A DNA stretch of 64,000 bases from Perca fluviatilis (Eukaryota; Chordata; Actinopteri; Perciformes; Percidae). The stretch covers positions 11,706,173-11,770,172 of the forward strand of contig NC_053116.1 of assembly GCF_010015445.1 (NCBI RefSeq). Direction: 5' to 3'. Below are positions 34,201-47,080 of this stretch, in pieces. The notes beneath the pieces were generated by a model that searched no databases, was not told the DNA's origin, and saw only the letters and a list, made by a program, of their open reading frames with translations. Both the position numbers and the translations under genes were made by a program. Numbering within the stretch: position 1 is the stretch's first letter; every line of letters begins with the position of its first letter.

Positions 34201-37200
34201 GTGTAATGCAGCTCTGTGGTAGTAAACAATAGTGTCACACATTTATTACCAAGAGCACACAGGAGTTTTTGATTTGATGATCTCTACTATATTTTAAGAG
34301 TCATTTGTCTTTGGAAAGTTTTGCATTATGTCTGCTTATTTCTGCCTTTTTAAATCCAAGATAAGAAAAGATACACCTTTTATTGATAGATTAAAAAATA
34401 TAAACTATACAGAGCATTTTGAGACAGATGACATAATAAAGTGAGTGGTGCTGATAAAGTAACAGTGGTTTGATTAATAGCAGCAGAGTCTTAATATAAT
34501 AAAATATATTGCAAAGGGAAATCTAACGTTGACATCATATAGTAAAATATGGTACATAATGAAATAGAGAAATAAGTATAAGGTGCAGTAGTGTAATAAT
34601 ATAGAATAACAATCTATAGTAGGGCTGCACGATATGAGGAAAATATGCGATAATGTTGAATATTGCGATAACGATATTACTTGCGATAAATGAACACATA
34701 TTTAAATGTACTCAGTTCTGTACTCAACAAATTGCTTGTTGAATTTAAAACAAATAAAAGGAAATCATTGCTAACATTTTTATTGAACAAATTTAACATT
34801 GAATTAAATATAAAAGACATCACTAAAAAAGGGACCGTTTTTAAAGTCCAGTTTCTGCTGATAGTTTCTTTCAACTAACAAAAAAAATCTGTTTGCGAAA
34901 TGTTGTAGCCTTTTGCGATATGTGTGTTTGACCAGTTGATATTGCGATGACGATTTAAAAAAAAACAATATATTGTGCAGCCCTAATATAGTATAGTACA
35001 ACAATATAACGTGTATAGTATAGTGTAGCAATGTAACACAGTATATAACAGTGAGTAAGTTGCTTGAACTACTGAAGCTTAAAGCAGTGATAATAGCCTA
35101 TGGTATATTGCATTTTTAGAATTTTGGATTTTGCTGTGTTGTGCAGGAAAATCAGAAGGTACATTCACTGGAAGCCGGAGCCACGTCGCCTGTTGACTGA
35201 GGAGGAGTTTCAGAAGCAGGGAGAGGAAGAGACTTTGCGTGCTCTGGAGGAGCTGAGGAAGCACTGCAACAGCCCAGAGTTCAGGCCATGGAAGACGGTG
35301 TCCAGGCTTCAGTCCCCGAAAAGGTGCCTATCGTGATATTCTGTTCCTTAGCATATCATCTGTTAAAACACATGACGTCTTTTAAGGTATGATTAAAGCT
35401 CAGTAACGGCCTTGGTTTAACAAAAACAAAAGAGACTCTTGATATACATGTTAACTTACATTTAGGCTTAGCTAATAATGTTTTACCTTGGAAGTTTTAA
35501 TGTTGTATCATCTTACGAAATGGAGTCAAAGTATATTTCATGTTGTTTTTTACAATTATCAACTGAGAAAGAGATGAGATGGTGTAGATTATGCCAAAAT
35601 ACTGATTCACCAGATGTTGGACCTTCTGAAAACAGTACAGGTGTATTTATGCTACAATCAATTGAAATCCCAATCCCCCCCTATCTCCATTGAATGTGAC
35701 TTCTGAAGGACTGCACAAGTGATGATTTAGGTGTGTAATTTCTATTTGTGATTCATTTAAATCACTTTGTAGCAATCTGTTTACATCTCAAATCTAAATG
35801 TTGTAAAAATCATATCAGTAAAACATGAAAACTTCCAAGGGGGTTGCATACTTTTTATAATTCACTTTATTTTGTGTGTGTCACTCACCTAAAGGATTGT
35901 TAGGAACACCTGTTAAATGTCTCGTTAATGCAATTATCTAATCAACCAATCACATGGCAGCTGCTTCAATACATGGGGGGGGGGATGTGGTCCTGGTCAA
36001 GACAATCTCCTGAACTCCAAACTGAATGTCAGAATGGGGAAGAAAGGTGATCTAAGCAACTTTGAGCGTGGCATGGTTGTTGGTGCCAGACGGGCTGGTC
36101 TGAGTATTTCACAATCTGCTCAGTTACTGGGATTATCACGCACAACCATTCCTGGGGTTTACAAAGAATGGTCTGAAAAAGGGAAAAACTTCCAGTATGC
36201 TGCAGTCCTGGGGGGGGGGGCGAAAATGCCTCGTTGATGCTAGAGGTCAGAGGAGAATGGGCCGACTGATTCCAGCTGATAGAAGATCAACTTTGACTCA
36301 AATAACCACTCGTTACAACCGAGGTATGCAGCAAAGCATTTGTGAAGCCACAATGTAGCTCTCTACACGACAACACAGACACAGGTTATTGCTTTGCTCT
36401 CCTGTCCTGACATTCAGATGGTAGAGTCAGAATTTGGCGTAAACAGAATAAGAACATGGATCCGTCATGCCTTGTTACCACTGGGCAGGCTGGTGGTGGT
36501 GGTGGGGTTGTAATGGTGTGGGGGGATCCCTTTCGCCTTCAGAACTGCCTTAATTCTTTGTGTCATTGATTCAACAAGGTGCTGGAAGCATTCTTTAGAA
36601 ATGTTGGCCCATATTGATAGGATAGGGTCAAACACGGTATTAGTATGGTGTTCCTAATAATCCTTTAGGTGAGTGTATATACTTTATATAAGTCCATTCA
36701 GATGTCACAATCTTTTTTTATCATGCTTTTATATTACTTTGCCGTTTTATAAAGAGCATCAGTGCTGTGAATGTGTTATTACTCTTGTAATTTTGCACGT
36801 TTGTACATTACGAATTATTATTATTATTATTATAGGAATAATTTCTAATAATTATCCCAATATCATCCTGTTGATCCCACATTTAAATTTCTGGTAACAT
36901 CAGTATGCTTGTAGACTAGTTTACTGTAGTTACCTTTTTAAGTTTTAATCTGTTACTGAAAACTAATGATATGATGCATTGGTTAAGAATGGCTTAATCA
37001 TGAAAGTCTGAATGCAGAATTTGTATTGATACTGATTTGATATGGGGATTTTACCTTTTTTGAGTTAATAAAGAGGTAATATTTGGTGTTTTTATTTTTT
37101 AACAGTGATTGATTAACTATCTCTTGCAAGCGGTGTCTGCACATTTAAGATTTGAGGTATATGAATATGAATCTATCCAAAATAACGTTGTCTTTCACTG

Positions 37201-37493
37201 AAGTGTGGCCAAATGTCGCCTTTTAAGTTGTAAATATAAGTGTATGTGTTAGTATATAGGTATTTAAATACCAGTACATGGTTTATATACTGTGTAACAC
37301 TGATATTGTTGCTGATGTTGTCACTTTAACCCACAGGTTTGCTGATTTCATTGAAGGGTCTCCTCACTTGATGTCAAATGAGGTGTCTGTCCACGCGCAG
37401 GAATACGGCTTCGGGGGATCTTTTTTTGAGGATGATTTTTTTGACACAGACGACGAGGAAGACGACATTAAGCCTATGATGAGACCCGAGTGA
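31207..37493 (+). CDS. nemp1: Nuclear envelope integral membrane protein 1
   Basis: Exons: 31207-31318, 32320-32441, 32731-32947, 33033-33105, 33188-33281, 33384-33498, 33868-34093, 35147-35323, 37337-37493; total 1293 nt, 430 residues (human about 444). It has an N-terminal signal segment ([15 protein letters not shown]), a lumenal domain with [19 protein letters not shown], then about five membrane segments ([93 protein letters not shown]). The C-terminal tail has [38 protein letters not shown] and an acidic end. NEMP1 (TMEM194A) is an inner nuclear membrane protein that binds Ran and supports nuclear envelope stiffness and fertility. Start: ATG at 31207 gives MAGCMK, like the mammalian MAGGMK; the in-frame upstream extension is repeat derived. 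Confidence 0.95.
34620..34985. mobile_element. hAT-like MITE in nemp1 intron 7
   Basis: Left end TAGGGCTGCACGATATGAGG and right end CAATATATTGTGCAGCCCTA are inverted. The interior holds several TTGCGATA motifs in opposite orientation. Target duplication is not clear. No coding capacity. Confidence 0.8.
35882..36675 (+). mobile_element. Second Tc1/mariner-like family, internally deleted
   Basis: Ends CACTCACCTAAAGGATT and (reverse) CACTCACCTAAAGGATT are inverted terminal repeats continuing through TTAGGAACACC. A frame at 36034-36237 starts [20 protein letters not shown] and continues with a helix-turn-helix-like part ([16 protein letters not shown]). After a frameshift in a G run at 36212-36221, fragments such as [19 protein letters not shown] remain, but the catalytic core is gone. 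The 794-bp element sits in the last nemp1 intron. Confidence 0.85.
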
Positions 37494-38174
37494 GACGCCG
37501 CTGTGTTAAGACGTTTGAAAATAGAGACGATTATATTATTGCCTTTCAGAAAAGTGGCCGGAGAACGGCTCTCCGTGGCTTGTGTGCAAACGTCCCGACT
37601 GACTTCTGAGTGATTACTGGATTGGGATTTCAGTCACAAGAGGCACCACACACAAAAAAAAAAAAATCACTGACAGTCAACAGGCAGAACAATGCGGCAA
37701 AGTAATGTAGTTTCCACGAATGTGCACTAAAGCCAGAACTTTTTTTTTTCTTCTTTTTTTAAAGGGAACAAAGGCTTCTGTTAAAATTGAGGTTACAAAT
37801 ACGGTGATACTCTGTGATTGGGACCTTTTTTTTTTTTTGGGAGGTCAAAGCAATTGAACTTTTTACTGTGTGATGGTAGTTTGTGTTGTCTTAAGCTTAG
37901 AAAAAAGGTTTTTACATTTTAGTTTTCAAAACCTAGTGTTCGCGCTGTTAGCCTCTAAATGGGCTCACTCCAGCAAACTGTAACGAGGCCATCCAGATGG
38001 CATGTATCCTACACCACGTGTTAACGTTCTCACTTCTCTGAACCGCAGCATGATGAGGCAGTCATTATTATTCTATCTTTCTGCTGAGGGAGGAAACGTT
38101 TGGTCAAGTTTGTATGTCAATGTGTTTTCATTTTAATGGACATGCATCAGAGGAAGTGTCCCCAAAGTATTTTG

Positions 38175-38180
38175 AATAAA
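38175..38180 (+). promoter_or_regulatory. nemp1: nemp1 candidate poly(A) signal
   Basis: AATAAA about 680 bases past the nemp1 stop, followed by a short A run; the first such hexamer in the 3' region. Confidence 0.6.
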
Positions 38181-38322
38181 AAAACATTTGAGCTCTGATC
38201 ATTGTAAAATATTCTTAGGACTAAAAGGTGGCAAGATGTTATGACTTTGGTTAATGATGTAATGCATTTGAAACTAAAAAGCTGAGGTTTTATTTTTCAT
38301 AGTGGGTGCATATACAATTTCT

Positions 38323-38759
38323 TCAGTGGTGGAAAGTAACTTTAAGTTCTTTACTTGAGTATTTCCATTTTATGCTTCATTTTCTACTTCTACTCTACTT
38401 TAGAGGGAAATATTGTACTTTTTACTCCATTACATTTGACAGCTGTAGTTACTTTGCAGATTAAGGTTTTACGTACAAAATATACGATCAATTTATAAAA
38501 TGATGCATTTTTTTTAAACTACCCAACAGTGCTTAAAGTAGCTTTTCTTCAATCAGCTACAACATAAAATTCTACACAGTGATAAATCTGCTCTATATTG
38601 ATCCAAAAAGTCCCACTGACGAGGACCATTCCGCTACATAATGACTGCTTTTACTTTTGATAATTTAAGTACATTTCCTGCTAGTACTTCTGTAATTTTA
38701 CCTTGAGGTACTCTGCTATATTTAATTTAGTAAAAGATCTGAATATTACTTTTCCACTA
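38323..38759. repeat. Fish repeat with CAGTGGTGGAAAGTAAC end
   Basis: Starts CAGTGGTGGAAAGTAACTT and ends ATTACTTTTCCACTAT. Contains TTTACTTGAGTATTTCCATT and TACTCCATTACATTTGACAG. The same family occurs at 25010-25400, 46070-46135, 47280-47405, 52615-53012 and 54230-54330 as whole or partial copies. Confidence 0.7.
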
Positions 38760-40228
38760 TAACATTTTTTAATGGATTTTCCATATGGATTTTGGAGTTT
38801 TACTGTGTTACTCTTTGCATCTATGGCTGCAACTCAAACTGAATTTTCTATTAATCATTCAGTCTATAAACTGTCAAAGTGTTAAACAAAATGCCCACCA
38901 GAAGCTGTCTTCAAATAGTTTTTGTCCAAACAATGTCAAAAAAACAGGACATTGGATATTTAATGTACAATGGTATAAAACAGATCATCCTTGCATTTTA
39001 GAAGCTGGGGCTCATTTGTTTAATTGACTTCATCAATGGTCAATATTGTCTTGGATCAATGTCCTATCATCTGATCAACTAGTCTAGATAGTAGATACAC
39101 TTACAGACAGCTTATTAATTTAATGACCAGTGGGAGGAAGATAGAAATGCATCTTTGGAATTTCCATTTTACAAACAGAAGGCTGTCCTGTATTAAACAC
39201 TGCACTTGCAGATGCTGCATTTGATTAGAAGTGACACACCAAACAGTTTGAATCTGTGGGTTTGAAAAATGAATCATTCAAATCCAGCCATATGAATGAC
39301 ATCTGTTGTTTGCCTTTCACTTATCTAGATTCCCAAATGAAACTGCATTTAACTTTTAACACTATTTTCTAAGAAGTTCATCTGTAGCCAAGTAGAAATT
39401 TCTGACCTTTCTTATATCTGCACTTTACCTCTGAAATCTCCTTTGGCATATGTTTCCATGTAACTGTTTCAAAAATGTTAAAATCAAGCAAAGTGATTAC
39501 TGGCATACACTTGAACTACATGTACAATAAACAGCAGATCTGCAGTAGATCACCATAATTAGCTCTTTAACTGAAATAGGTGGGTTTTTTTTTGTCTATG
39601 TTGCAGGAAAAAACTTTGTATTCATCCTCTCTCACTCAACAATTTCAGTGAGCCATATCGGATGCAATTTAGCCCTACTGCCCTCTGCATTCCACTACTG
39701 GCTTCTCTGAATGTCCTCACAGCATTTGAAGGCAGGAAACACCCCATCTACTGTTGCAAATTATTAAACGTATGACAGCTGACACAGCGGGCATTATTTG
39801 CATGTGTTTCCCAGGATCAGGTAGGCATATAACAGTAATCAAATTCACATGGCGTTGCATTTCCTATGGCTTACTTCCCCAAAACAACGCATCATCAACA
39901 GAGAAACCTCAGTGCAATACAAATTGCGGAAGGGGAGGGGGGGGGGATCCCTTTGATATATGAGCATATTGCAGACATGGTGGCTTCATGTAAAGTGTCT
40001 GTACTTCCCCACAGCTTACAAACTGGCTCACAGTCGATCAACTGATACTTACAAACCTACACACTAAAGGAATTAGCAGTTTTTCTACTCGACCATGTGG
40101 AATAGAGATAAGACGACCACGTGTGCACACCGTGTAGCTCTCACTGCTCATTTTATAAGTGGGAAAACACAGATTTTTAAGAAAACAGTAAATTACACGA
40201 TTATGTGTCTGACAGCAAGACGGCAGTG
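38760..40228. other. Gene-free interval between nemp1 and ormdl2
   Basis: The two genes are tail to tail. This stretch holds a degraded hAT-like fragment (about 38820-39075) and otherwise AT-rich DNA with no exon-like frame. Confidence 0.5.
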
Positions 40229-40234
40229 TTTATT
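40229..40234 (-). promoter_or_regulatory. ormdl2: ormdl2 candidate poly(A) signal
   Basis: TTTATT on the plus strand, AATAAA on the ormdl2 strand, about 550 bases past its stop. Other hexamers further out cannot be excluded. Confidence 0.35.
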
Positions 40235-40410
40235 GTAGGCGTGTAAATGCATGATGCAGGTAAATCCTTCATAGTGAATCAAGAAAAAAAAAGCATGAAG
40301 GAAACTTGCAAGCTTCATTCGGAACAGGAACCACACTGTCGCAATGAATTCATTCACATTTATGGCAACAGCCGAGACAGTTTTACAGACGTGCAGCCAG
40401 TGCAGTTTGC

Positions 40411-40456
40411 GACAGAAATCATCTGAGACAGACGACAGAAATCATCTGAGACAGAC
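40411..40456. repeat. ormdl2: Two perfect 23-bp tandem copies
   Basis: The unit GACAGAAATCATCTGAGACA plus GAC occurs twice head to tail in the ormdl2 3' UTR region. Confidence 0.85.
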
Positions 40457-40787
40457 AAGTAATGAATAAACGTCAAATTCAGTTCAAAATTTGCTCTTTC
40501 TTGAAGCCAAAGTGTCTGGCCTTTTGACAAACTTACCAAAGGAATGTCAGCAAAGAAAAAAAATGACTGTCATAAAACAGCAGCAGTGCATTTACTATTT
40601 TTTCATGCATGCTGCAAGAGGCAGCACAAACTGCAACTTTCATATATTACTCCACACAGTCTGTACAGTTAAGACAAATCCAAGTGGTTCTCTTCTCCTC
40701 AACCTCTAGTCATAAAATAGTTCAGCAGAAACGGAAAACTAGAAGTCCAGTGTTTGGTGGTTAAAATCCAAAGTTCAGTCAGTTCTA

Positions 40788-43067
40788 TCAGTATTTGTTG
40801 ATCCCAAATATCCGTACTCCGTGAAATTGAGGCAACTTTGGGAGGAGGACACTAAGGAGGGAGCTCGTGTTGATTAGGAAATGTGTGGGATCGTATTTTG
40901 TGTAGAAACTGGCAAGAATATACCTGAAGAGAGAGAAGAATAGTGTCAATGTACATGACAAACGATGAGTTTCAAATCCGTAATCAAAAAGTAAAAGAAA
41001 TACACTCCACGACACCTCACAGGTTGATATTTTATTCTGCAGTGCTTTTGGCCTGCATGATGAAGTAAGCCCAGGGCTATATGATTAACACTGCACTTCC
41101 ACTAGCCGTGTGTTAAATGTCTGCTAGAACCGGTGTGGGAAATGAACATTTAGACTGTAGATTTCGGCACTATGGGATAACCCCCCTGGGGCTAAGTGCA
41201 GCGTGAAAAGCCGTTTCCTATCATGCAGCCCTACCATCAAATGCATGTTTAAGACCCCTTTGATTCTTGTTTTAAAATGAGTCAGCTGGAAGCATTAAAT
41301 AGTCAATAGCTTAATTAATCGTTATCATAATAAATGAGTCGCGTGAGAATGGAAAGCTTGACAGGTAAATGACCCTACAATTGTTCCCGGATGGGCCAAA
41401 AACGATGGGCCAGAAGAGGGCCCAGAAGCCTGAAGAGCTTAGTCAAAAACATATTTAACTACATGCTGATTTAGCCATCATATTGAAAGAGAAAGTGCAA
41501 ACCAAATGTCCAGCTCTGTAATAGACTTTTCAAACATACTTACAGAACAATTGGTGAGATAGTGAGGAATTTGCGTGAAGATGTGAACTGGACACCGTAG
41601 TCCATCTGTTCCCAGTGTGTGAGCAGACGAGCTTTGCCTTGGTCTGGTGTCTCAAAGGGAGTGCCCTTCACTGTGTGTAGAAACAGGTACATCACCTGCA
41701 GAGACAAGACGCAAAACTACTATCAGCCACAAAGACAGATGGCTTTGCCTCCAAGTACTGTAATGCTCCGAAGTTCAGGAGTACAACTGAAACGTTAGCT
41801 GTCTCGAGGAGGATATTCACCCAAACTCTCATTTTCAGCAACTGAAAAGATGCCTCATATACATGCAGGCTTGCCACATATTTAATAATTTATAGATGTT
41901 GCAATTCCAATTATTTTAAAGGTCCCATGACATGCTGCTCTTTGGATGCTTTTATATAGAAGATTTTCTGGAGAATCAAACAAGACATCAATGTCTGTTT
42001 GTTTTTTGGCAAATCCAATGAATTGACAAATTACATTGATGCATAAATCACGTAAAAATCTAACATTTAAGAAATAGTTTGACATTTTGGGAACTACGCT
42101 TTTTTGCTGAGAAGATCAATTTGAGAAGTTGAGAGGATCAATATCCACTCCCATAACTGTTCATTAAAAATTAAGCTGGACTTGGTTTGGTTTGGTTAGC
42201 TTAGCATCGCTCTGTCCAGAGGTATAATAACAAAATCTGTGTACCAGCACCTCTTTAGCCAAGTACTCCAGGAAGTTACAGCTCCCGGCCAAGAAATAAT
42301 CCGGCACATAACCGCCCATATTTAAAACAACAATCGTTTTTAAATATTTTAGTTTTTGTGCAGATTAAACAAATGAGATATATCACACGTTAATTAACTT
42401 GCCAAATTATGTTTAAAAAATATTTTTTTGAAAGTTTCCTTTTTCCAAAATGAAAATGTCTGAAAATATAAATCAATATGAATCCAACATGTTGATAGCA
42501 AAGTTAAATTGGCCACTATGGTAGCCATACAGTCCAGCTTAGGGATTCACTGTGCCTTCCACATGTATATTTAACAATAAAACATAATGTTTACATAATC
42601 CATATCTATTCATGTACATCCATCTGGCCCAGTTTAATATGCAACTCAATTGTATACAATATATGTACAAACTAGTAGGGGGTCCCTAGTTGGTCTCTCT
42701 TTTAGCTTAGGGGTCCTTGGCCTAAAAAAAGACCCCTGCTATATAGGATAAATAACATGATATAAACTGTATGGCAAAATATCTGTGGGATCGTGGCATG
42801 GTAAATATCATATTGCCCATCCCTAAAAATAAATATACTTTAGATATGTCATGAATGCTGTATCGTTGCTATATAGCTCTATCTTTAACTGACCAGGTTG
42901 TGGAGGACGTTTGTAAGAGTCCAGACGAGCGGCACAGTGAAGAAAGGAATGCTGAGCAGGACGATGTGCAACACGACGGTCAGCAGCAGGTAGGTGAGCC
43001 ATATTCCTCTGCTGTTCATCACCCTCGTGTTGGGGTTCACCTCACTGTGAGCTACGCCCACATTCAT
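40788..43067 (-). CDS. ormdl2: ORMDL sphingolipid biosynthesis regulator (ORMDL2-like)
   Basis: Coding exons in transcript order: 43067-42894, 41695-41544, 40923-40788; 462 nt, exactly the family's 153 residues plus stop. It opens [19 protein letters not shown], continues with membrane segments ([40 protein letters not shown]), then the conserved [20 protein letters not shown] and a second membrane half ([20 protein letters not shown]), ending [16 protein letters not shown] proteins sit in the ER membrane and restrain serine palmitoyltransferase in response to ceramide. Family membership is certain. The paralogue call (2 rather than 1 or 3) rests mainly on linkage with cd63, as in human 12q13. 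The ATG at 43067 follows a ttgaag acceptor directly, so the 5' UTR lies in an upstream exon. Confidence 0.93.
41918..41965. repeat. Fragment of the AAAGGTCCCATGACATG repeat
   Basis: AAAGGTCCCATGACATGCTG and CTCTTTGGATGCTTTTATAT match 1250-1292. In an ormdl2 intron. Confidence 0.6.
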
Positions 43068-43609
43068 CTTCAATACAGAGAGACAAAATGCAAGAGTTCA
43101 GGAGGCTGAAAACAAGAGTCGGTTGTTTCAAGAGGCACCCACAGATAGGGCTGGGTATCGTTAGTGTGAGAAGGGCCCACAAAAATACTAGAATAAATAG
43201 CCATGTAGCCGTGGATGTGAGGAGAGGCCCATACAGAATGCTTATGTTAAGGGTCCACACTTTTGTGGTATGCCCCTGCTCCTAATATCCAGCTTCTCAA
43301 ACTTGATAAGCAAGCACACAATCATCACACTGCAACTTAATTTCATGTTTGTGCTTTTCAGTGTTTAGAAGTAAAGTCTATGCACTAACTCCTTAAAAGC
43401 TAACGGTCACATCCATCAAAAGGAACCAACAAGAGCTGCAACTTACACTTATTTTGATTTGATTGATGTGATGATTGTTCTTCTTTAAAGTTCTTGCTTT
43501 TTCCAAGCAGTAGCTAGTCCAAACAACAGTCAAAGATGTTCAATTTTTACAATGACATAAAAGAAGGAAAAGCAGCAATTTATCACGTTGGAGAAGGGGA
43601 AACCAGACA

Positions 43610-43780
43610 ATGCTGCAACTAATTATCATCGAATTATCCACCGATTATTATCTATATGAATTTCAGTCGATCCATAAGTCGATCAACAGAAAACTGAACA
43701 ATTTCTAAATTCATTTAATTGGTCAAACATTTACTTGTTCAGCTTTTCAAATGTGAAAATGTGCTTACTGGTACTGGTAT
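43610..43780. repeat. Degraded hAT-like fragment
   Basis: Contains GCTGCAACTAATTATCATCG and ATAAGTCGATCAACAGAAAA-type sequence as in the TAGGGCTGCAACTAAC elements. Lies in the 5' intron of ormdl2. Confidence 0.45.
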
Positions 43781-44371
43781 ATCACTGTACATTTAATATT
43801 CTGGTGTTTGGGACCTTGTATGATACATGTTTCACTGTTTAATGGTGTAACGTTAAACGATTAATCGGAAGAAAAAAATATCGCATCTTTGGCGTTATAT
43901 TAACTCTGGGAAAAGACTCCGCCTGACTGAATTGTTCTCAGTGTATAAACATGCCCCCCCCCCCCACGTCTACATCACTCAGCTACATCTAGCCATAACA
44001 TCCAGACACTAACGTTAACCAGCGCTGAAAACGACAATGAAGCAGCAACAACGTTTAATTCTTAAATATGACACGAGAACATAACAGTAAGCCGTTCACA
44101 CAAAGCCCAGATTGTTTAACTTTCAGCTTAACAGTTGACGTAGCTAAAATGACATAACGTTCGCATGCTAGCTAACGTTACCAGTTGAGCTGCTATCTAC
44201 AGGTCGACATGCTAACGTTAGTTCAAAAGTTACGTTATTCAGGATGTAACGGCTGCGGACTGCAAGTCAATACCGAAAGGGTCAAATATCATGTTAAACA
44301 GTGATACACTGGCCTCGCCCACGGGGCAATTCTAGGTTTTAAACTTTACATTTCAACGGAGCCAACTTTAC

Positions 44372-44400
44372 CTTCCTGTGTTGTCGTAGCTCACCAGGAA
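44372..44400 (-). other. ormdl2: Probable ormdl2 non-coding first exon (3' edge)
   Basis: On the minus strand CACAGGAAG|gtaaag is a good donor, and the coding exon starts directly at its ATG after an acceptor, so an upstream non-coding exon is needed. The 5' edge is uncertain. A 22-base T run on the plus strand (44406-44427) lies just upstream. Confidence 0.45.
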
Positions 44401-45324
44401 ATTCCTTTTTTTTTTTTTTTTTTTTTTCTTTAACCCCGCCTTCGTTAGTTTTGGGCTGGTTTTTCTCATGGATGTATTAAGAGGTTTTTCTGCAGCAGCC
44501 GACATCTGTCAAAACTCCAGCCGGTGCCCTGCACGCAGCATCGGGGGGGGCGACTGCATACGTTTTAGCAAAGAGTAATTGACCTCCAAGAAATTCCCTG
44601 GATCTCCCAGAAAATGTGAGCAATAGTTTTATTGCGCGGTTACTTCCCCATGTAACTAGGCTTGATGTCAGCACAACAGCAGGATACATATAGGGATGAA
44701 TTATTTTTCAGATTATCAATTTTAAAACCTTTCCTGTCTAGTGAAAACCACGTATCTCCAAATTTGGTGATTTTGAATTTTTCTGATAAACTGAAGGATG
44801 AAGTGTTCCTTTATGGTAGGAGAGATTTCTCCTATACTTCTTAAGCTAAATAAGTTTTTAGAGATATGTGGTTCTCACAGGACAGCAAAAGCTATTTAAG
44901 ATATGATGCATTGCTATAGATTAAACTACCCACCAGTCTATAAAGGAGTTAAAATTTGTACTTAAACATGGACAGAATAAATGCAACATACACATGAATG
45001 CAGCAGTAATATTAATCAAAAAATCATGATAGTTAAACACTGACAGAGACCAATTTTCTGCACAATTTTGATATTTTAGGTGCATTTTACTTAAGTAAAT
45101 GGTGTGAATACTTCTTCCTCCACTGGTTTTAGTTGCTTCTCATGTACAGTTAAAATAAACAAAACCTAAAAAGACAAAAAACAACAAAATTATGTTTTAC
45201 AAATTTTCTGAAATGGAACTTTAAACCTTTATAAATGACACCATTTAATATATTTTTTTAAAAGTACCAGAAAAAAACCCAGAGGTCAGTAAACTGAATT
45301 GCATATAGTAGTTGGTACAAAAGT

Positions 45325-45850
45325 GGTTTGACACCAGTGGTGGAAAGTACTTAAAGGACACATCTGGTGACATTCTGTAGTTTTTATTTTCATATATCCT
45401 AATAACAAGCATTGTCAAAGCCTGATATAGCTTCCCTCTGTGCCACAGAGCTCAACTGTTGTCATGTTGCACTGGATTTAGTCTACATCGACAACATTTC
45501 ATTTCCGGGATTGTTCAGGTGCCGCCGGAAATTCCGGTTGATTTCTGAGGACTATGGTTAACTGCTCCTCAGATCTCTGCAGGGTAAATCCAGACAGCTA
45601 GCTAGACTATCTGTCCAATCTGAGTTTTCTGTTGCATGACAAAAACAACTTTTGAACGTACACACGTTCCACCAAAACAAGTTCCTTCCCGAGGCTATTT
45701 TGCAGAGGCACCATTGCTCCGTATGGAGTTAGCGCCGCCCAAGACGATTGTGATTGGTTTAAAGAAATGCCAATAAACCAGAGCACGCTTTTCTCCCATC
45801 CAGGAATGCTGTATGGACTCGCCAGATCTGGCAATGCGAGACTACACTGG
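45325..45850 (+). repeat. Interspersed repeat, forward arm of an inverted pair
   Basis: Holds CACCAAAACAAGTTCCTTCC and ACGATTGTGATTGGTTTAAA. The same sequence occurs in reverse complement at 46280-46500, 0.5 kb away. No intact gene. Confidence 0.65.
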
Positions 45851-46279
45851 ATGACATGTTATCTCAAAATGGGCAGAAAAAAAGCACCAAATCCACATGT
45901 GAAAATAGTCTCGGTCATTTTACTCCAGCTTTAGAGCCTTTGCTAAACAGTGCCCAAGTGTTTTAGGAAATTACTGAGCACTCTTCTTAAAAAGGAAACT
46001 AAATAATATACGTGATCCCTTTTTAAAGACTTACGTCGTCAGTAGGAATCGTTTGCGACTGAATGGCTGGTTTTAAGGTACTCATGTTTTACTTGAGTAT
46101 TTCCATTTTATGCCACTTAATACATTATTTTTGCACCACTAAAATATGATATAAGCTAAGGAGAATCTTGCACCATTGGCTCACTTTGCTAGCTTAGTTA
46201 CCTGTGTCAAAATCTAGTTTTGTCCAATGAAACTACCACAAACTACCACAAATTAAGAATCTTTCCATAGGAGGACTGG

Positions 46280-46500
46280 TTGCACTGGACTTAGTCTCAT
46301 TGCCAGACCTCCCTCCACAGCGCTGCGGTGTAAGGTTGGGCCCCTCCACACATACACTCCTGGATAGGAGGAAAAAAAGCTCTGGGTTGTTTGCATTTCT
46401 TTAAACCAATCACAATCGTCTTGGGCGACACTAAGCTTCGGCGATGTATCTGCAAATTGGTTTTCGGGAAGGAACTTGTTTTGGTGGAACATTTGCATCC
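46280..46500 (-). repeat. Interspersed repeat, reverse arm of an inverted pair
   Basis: TTTAAACCAATCACAATCGT and GGAAGGAACTTGTTTTGGTG are the reverse complement of motifs at 45660-45765. The two copies differ by substitutions and small indels. Confidence 0.65.
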
Positions 46501-46804
46501 CACAAAAGAAAACGCCACATACAATATTAAATTAAGTTAACTGTTCACACAATACAGTAACGTGAGCTATTTAAATTAGATACATGGTTAAACCTCATTA
46601 GCTCTTACCAGTGTATTGCCGTGTGTACTTTGTTAACAGCAATCCCACCAATCGGTCCCAGAAAAGTCCCAGTTAGAGAGTAAACGCGGTAAACATATTC
46701 TTTGTAAATCTTTACAATCATTCCCCGAAAGAACCAAGCAGGCCTGTCTTGTTGCACGATCCAAATTTTCTTCAAAACTTGCCATTTTCAGCGAATCACT
46801 TGCT

Positions 46805-47080
46805 AGTGGCAGTGGGGTGGCAGGAGCTCAGTCTGTAGGGAGTTGGGTTGGGAACCGGAGGGTCACAGGTTCAAGTCCCCATCGGATCAAAGTATGGTGG
46901 TGGACTGGTTGCTGGAGAGGTGCCAGTTCACATTCAGGGCACTGCCAAGGTGCCCTTGAGCAAGGCACCGAACCCCCAATTGCTCGGAGCGCCTTTCCAT
47001 GGGCAGCTCCCTCACTCTGACATCTCTCCATTAGTGCATGTATAGGTACTGAGCATGTGTGTGAATAGCTTATACTGGCC
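46805..47080 (+). repeat. SINE with CCTTGAGCAAGGCACCGAAC core
   Basis: A GGTTCAAGTCCCC segment resembles a B box, followed by a core CCTTGAGCAAGGCACCGAAC and CCAATTGCTC. Cores of this kind are shared by V-SINE-like fish families. The 3' part ends near GTGTGTGAATAG. Confidence 0.75.
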
